Assembly: GCA_035570275.1 (NCBI GenBank)
Contig: DATMNI010000328.1
Location: 1-25,083, forward strand
Length of the DNA stretch: 25,083 bases
Source of the DNA: DATMNI01 sp035570275
GTDB taxonomy: Bacteria > Acidobacteriota > Terriglobia > Bryobacterales > Bryobacteraceae
Direction: 5' to 3'
The position numbers and the translations under genes were made by a program. Positions 23,601 to 25,083 of this stretch are shown here, piece after piece; positions within the stretch are counted from its first letter, which is position 1; every line of letters starts with the position of its first letter. The notes under the pieces are model-generated. The model did not search any database and was not told where the DNA came from. It was given only the letters and a program-made list of their open reading frames with translations.

Positions 23601-24110
23601 GGCAACTGGCATTATGACGCCATTGCGAGCGTGCACGGCGGGCTGCCGATTTCGATGATCCAGTTCGGCAACGACCCGACGGGCGCTTACTTCCAGCCGC
23701 GGCCGGACTGCCTGGCGCCATCGCAGGCGACTCCGTACAAGAACTTCGTCGGCGGCGGCTACGTCTGGTTCGACCCGACGACCATGGCGATTCCCGGACC
23801 CGGCAAGCTGGGCACCTGCCCGATCTCGAGCGAACGAGGGCCGGGGTTGAAACAGATCGACATGAGCCTCAACAAGAAGTTTCCGATTTCGGAGCACCGC
23901 TGGGTGGAGCTGCGGTTCGACGCCATCAACGCGTTCAACACGCCGATCTTCGCGGTGGCCGGGTATGCGACGGACGTGTTCCCCGGCGGCGGCATCGACA
24001 AGACCCGGTACGGCAGCGATGCGGCGTACACGGCGGGGATTCCGACGGGGGTGGTGAATACGTCGGTCGGCTCACGCAATCTGCAGTTCGCGGTCAAGCT
24101 GCATTTTTGA
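20691..24110 (+). CDS. Oar-like TonB-dependent outer-membrane receptor
   Basis: The 1139-residue product has a signal peptide (about 1-23, ending GRAQ), an N-terminal carboxypeptidase-regulatory-like beta-sandwich (about 25-110; VTGAITGKITDPSGSAIAGANV, GIYNLPRLPIGRYQVRVEANGF), a plug region (TTEVGTVMEAGAIAGLPLETRNYNQLTLLTPG) and a long beta-barrel ending in a terminal Phe (VKLHF), as expected for BAM-inserted proteins. This architecture is the Oar/TonB-dependent type found in dozens of copies in Acidobacteriota and thought to import oligosaccharides or other large nutrients. No neighbouring glycan enzymes or SusD are present. The ATG at 20691 is preferred because it begins the signal peptide and follows AGAGGG; the longer open frame upstream is not needed. 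Confidence 0.92.
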   Translation: MRRSQLSMFGLALLLAFVQAGRAQEVTGAITGKITDPSGSAIAGANVNAKDMDRGTVWKSQTNDAGIYNLPRLPIGRYQVRVEANGFQTAVHSEFDLVMNQTATIDVKLTIGQVSQQIEVTSAAPVLQTQTTEVGTVMEAGAIAGLPLETRNYNQLTLLTPGAVTISPASFNTGQKTFNAARPNLNGNREQANYYLLDGMENTEFVDNNVAYSPNVDAIQEFNVTTNNPSAELGQFLGGVISVSLKSGTNQFHGNVFEYLRNDFFNANEWSNNFNGLPTPRQRWNEFGGTVGGPIKRDKLFFFADYQGSRFDLPASSSPHSTFTAQNVSGNLSDLGVALHYPGTTVAMPSDLTRAAVCGPGQKMGVNACIAGLSPAALKIASALPKPNLPGLANGTSNNLNNVVQNYTHGNQGDIKMDWAPTGSDHFFARYSQQHIVNPIVNSEAFQYSGNGSNVFPLQQAVLNYTRTVNATLLNDFRVGMNYFPAEASTQALSTTAGANLIPGQPTQYLPGLSFASSRLGGQLNGPFAFGTTDGPEIFHQTAIQVSDTAVWSRNAHTVKMGFQLSRYRNNYVPATSSDGAAGQIGFNGTYTGYSEADFFVGLPSYMGYGLGFSGTVGQRNDALGAFVQDDWRVSKKLTVNFGVRWQLFTPIYEVHDRMTNIGMYSGQIMLAGQNGNSRALYNQYNGIANFLPRLGLAYSLDDKTVIRAAFSRSSFQEGTGEFNRLATNAPWNVDLVGQWGAADANGAIPANQVTLDQGFGALGATSGCTVQNVTSAPKSCFAGVRIHATDPNYRPSINNGWNLTIQRQLTSSLTLQAGYVGQHSDHLAAIYNMGQNVLQADGSATPGPYLAGNPALKNAGTGQQRLNTTTAIQNYDGLQLVARERLAKGLGFQLNYTWSKCLTNNQGYYGRYGNAAPAQTTADVAFQSYVYNVKLDYGLCDADVTHIFSGYVNYDLPFKSASKSLNAVIGNWHYDAIASVHGGLPISMIQFGNDPTGAYFQPRPDCLAPSQATPYKNFVGGGYVWFDPTTMAIPGPGKLGTCPISSERGPGLKQIDMSLNKKFPISEHRWVELRFDAINAFNTPIFAVAGYATDVFPGGGIDKTRYGSDAAYTAGIPTGVVNTSVGSRNLQFAVKLHF

Positions 24111-24138
24111 GGGCTGCGGCAGGGTTGGGCCCTGCGGT

Positions 24139-24168
24139 GGGGCGCTCCGGTTTCGGCCAGGGCGCCCC
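24139..24168. terminator. GC-rich hairpin after the TonB-dependent receptor
   Basis: GGGGCGC (24139-24145) and GCGCCCC (24162-24168) can pair around a 16-base loop; a second stem GCAGGG/CCCTGC lies just before it. No T-run follows, so intrinsic termination is doubtful. Confidence 0.35.
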
Positions 24169-24225
24169 GGAGGGCAAACCTACCTGAGCCGAGCGGGGAC
24201 GGTTGGCCAAACGTGGTCCGTCTCT

Positions 24226-24516
24226 TTAGCGAGCTTTCCTCACCTCATAACCCAGGGCGATGATCGCCTTGAGCGCTTCGACTACGGTTTTGCGATCGTA
24301 GTCCTTCTCCGATTCCGGGAGTTGTTCGTACGGAACCAGATCCGGGTGTTCCTTCCCAGCGTCGTCCCGCTTCGATCCGTAACGCCAGCCTTCGTCGATG
24401 CGTTTCTGGGCCCAGTGATCGTGGTTGTTATGAGCCAGTCTCTCGACGAGTTCCTCGAGATCGGAAGTCAGCTTGATTTGCGAAGTGTCGATGGTTTGCG
24501 GAGTATAGGTCGTCAC
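24226..24516 (-). CDS. Small RyR-domain protein
   Basis: The start is the second of two adjacent GTG codons (24516), with AGGAG five bases upstream; this gives 96 residues. The main part is a RyR domain: HDHWAQKRIDEGWRYG, then KRDDAGKEHPDLVPYEQLPESEKDYDRKTV and a last helix EALKAIIALGY. This repeat was first described in ryanodine receptors and also occurs as small proteins in bacteria and phages, where its role is not settled; ligand sensing has been proposed by genome-context studies. The N-terminal 25 residues form a short leader with a probable helix (DLEELVERLAHNN). No transporter or nuclease partner is visible within the window. A longer open frame to 24582 lacks support. Confidence 0.85.
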   Translation of the reverse strand: MTTYTPQTIDTSQIKLTSDLEELVERLAHNNHDHWAQKRIDEGWRYGSKRDDAGKEHPDLVPYEQLPESEKDYDRKTVVEALKAIIALGYEVRKAR

Positions 24517-24582
24517 CACGTCTCCTGACCCGAGCGGTCTTGATCGGCATCGTGCCGTGCCGGCCACTCCCGTCGGCCACAC

Positions 24583-25083
24583 TCATGATAAGCTTTCAAG
24601 CCGATCTTCGCATGCGCGACGGTCCTGACCGCGGGGCGGATTATTGATCCGCCGGCGGAACGAAGCCAATCTTGCGGACCCGGAGCGAGGAACCGGGACG
24701 AGTGGCGGAACGAACGGGACGGAGGATTTTCGAGAGAGCGAGAGACACTTGTGGATTGAGGCTTGGCAGAACATTCGTTGCGGGCGGCCGGGCTTTGGGG
24801 TTGTCCCCTCGGACTTATCGCCGTGCGTGTCGGCCGCCCAACGGATTGGAGAGCACCTTCGATGATCTAGGGCCGCTGAATGGCGACCATATCTTTGCCG
24901 ATTTAGCGCTCTTCCTCTGGTACCAGATGGGGCGACAATAACCGCTATCCGCACACCACCCGATGTTATGGGTTCGAACCCAAGATCTCTCCCCCGACCC
25001 CGTAGCACTGCTCAGACAGCCGTGAAGGCGTTGACGGCCCCAGGGAGAGTTCAGTTCCACCGTACATGCAACGCTTCCTGGCC
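24583..25083. other. Unresolved terminal region
   Basis: No gene can be assigned with confidence. A plus-strand frame ending TAA at 24939-24941 has a reasonably protein-like end (LGPLNGDHIFADLALFLWYQMGRQ) and may be the tail of a decayed or unknown gene, without a supported start. A degenerate hairpin GGCGGAT-TATTG-ATCCGCC (24635-24653) resembles the second half of the twin-hairpin element. A palindrome GGGTTCGAACCC near 24968 resembles a tRNA T-loop but no tRNA can be folded around it. Confidence 0.5.

Noticed and set aside
24960..24990. GGGTTCGAACCC, resembling a tRNA T-loop
   Set aside because: On neither strand can a 5-bp T-stem, anticodon arm, acceptor stem and CCA region be built around it; it is only a 12-base palindrome.

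Overview
The window looks like chromosomal DNA of an Acidobacteriota bacterium from the Solibacter/Bryobacter lineage (Bryobacterales). Four things point there: a TIGR03118-type protein ending in the TIGR03437 C-terminal domain (18137-19966), a very large Oar-like TonB-dependent receptor with an N-terminal carboxypeptidase-regulatory-like domain (20691-24110), paired c-type cytochrome and YVTN-propeller genes, and high GC content with many short dispersed repeats. All assignments come from reading the sequence; no database search was possible.

Layout. 1-2813: the end of an unidentified gene, a DUF2905 membrane protein, an M20 metallopeptidase interrupted by one in-frame stop, and a DUF1835 protein. 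2814-6122: a secreted amidohydrolase divergent from a CxxCH cytochrome that is translationally coupled to a seven-bladed YVTN propeller. 6294-8586: an orphan NarL/FixJ response regulator and a clear glucarate dehydratase (gudD). 8645-8968: two convergent genes of under 50 codons. 9068-12275: an MFS exporter overlapping a secreted HExxH metallopeptidase, then a secreted thioredoxin-fold protein. 12276-12697: a convergent intergenic region with nested inverted repeats. 12698-14943: an AlaX-type alanyl-tRNA editing protein divergent from an aldo/keto reductase. 14944-15383: tandem repeats and the remnant of a REP-associated (Y1/HUH) transposase. 15384-19966: a serine beta-lactamase-fold hydrolase, a tandemly duplicated PAP2/vanadium-haloperoxidase-like protein and the TIGR03118/TIGR03437 protein. 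19967-20690: a decayed DUF433-DUF5615 toxin-antitoxin-like pair. 20691-24110: the TonB-dependent receptor. 24226-24516: a small RyR-domain protein. The last 500 bases hold nothing I can assign with confidence.

No single large operon dominates. Most products are exported (signal peptides on the M20 peptidase, amidohydrolase, cytochrome, propeller, metallopeptidase, thioredoxin-fold protein, beta-lactamase-fold protein, PAP2 protein, TIGR03118 protein and receptor), which fits an organism scavenging complex organic matter. Tight pairs are cytochrome/propeller (GTGA overlap) and MFS/metallopeptidase (8-base overlap).

The most unusual signals are: a 46-base twin-hairpin element present in four full copies and one half copy, with a compensatory base-pair change in one stem, one copy read as the C-terminus of the metallopeptidase and another at the broken end of the toxin-like gene; the PAP2 duplication whose two halves have lost different residues of the third active-site motif; the nested inverted repeats at 12311-12630; and the stand-alone bacterial RyR protein.
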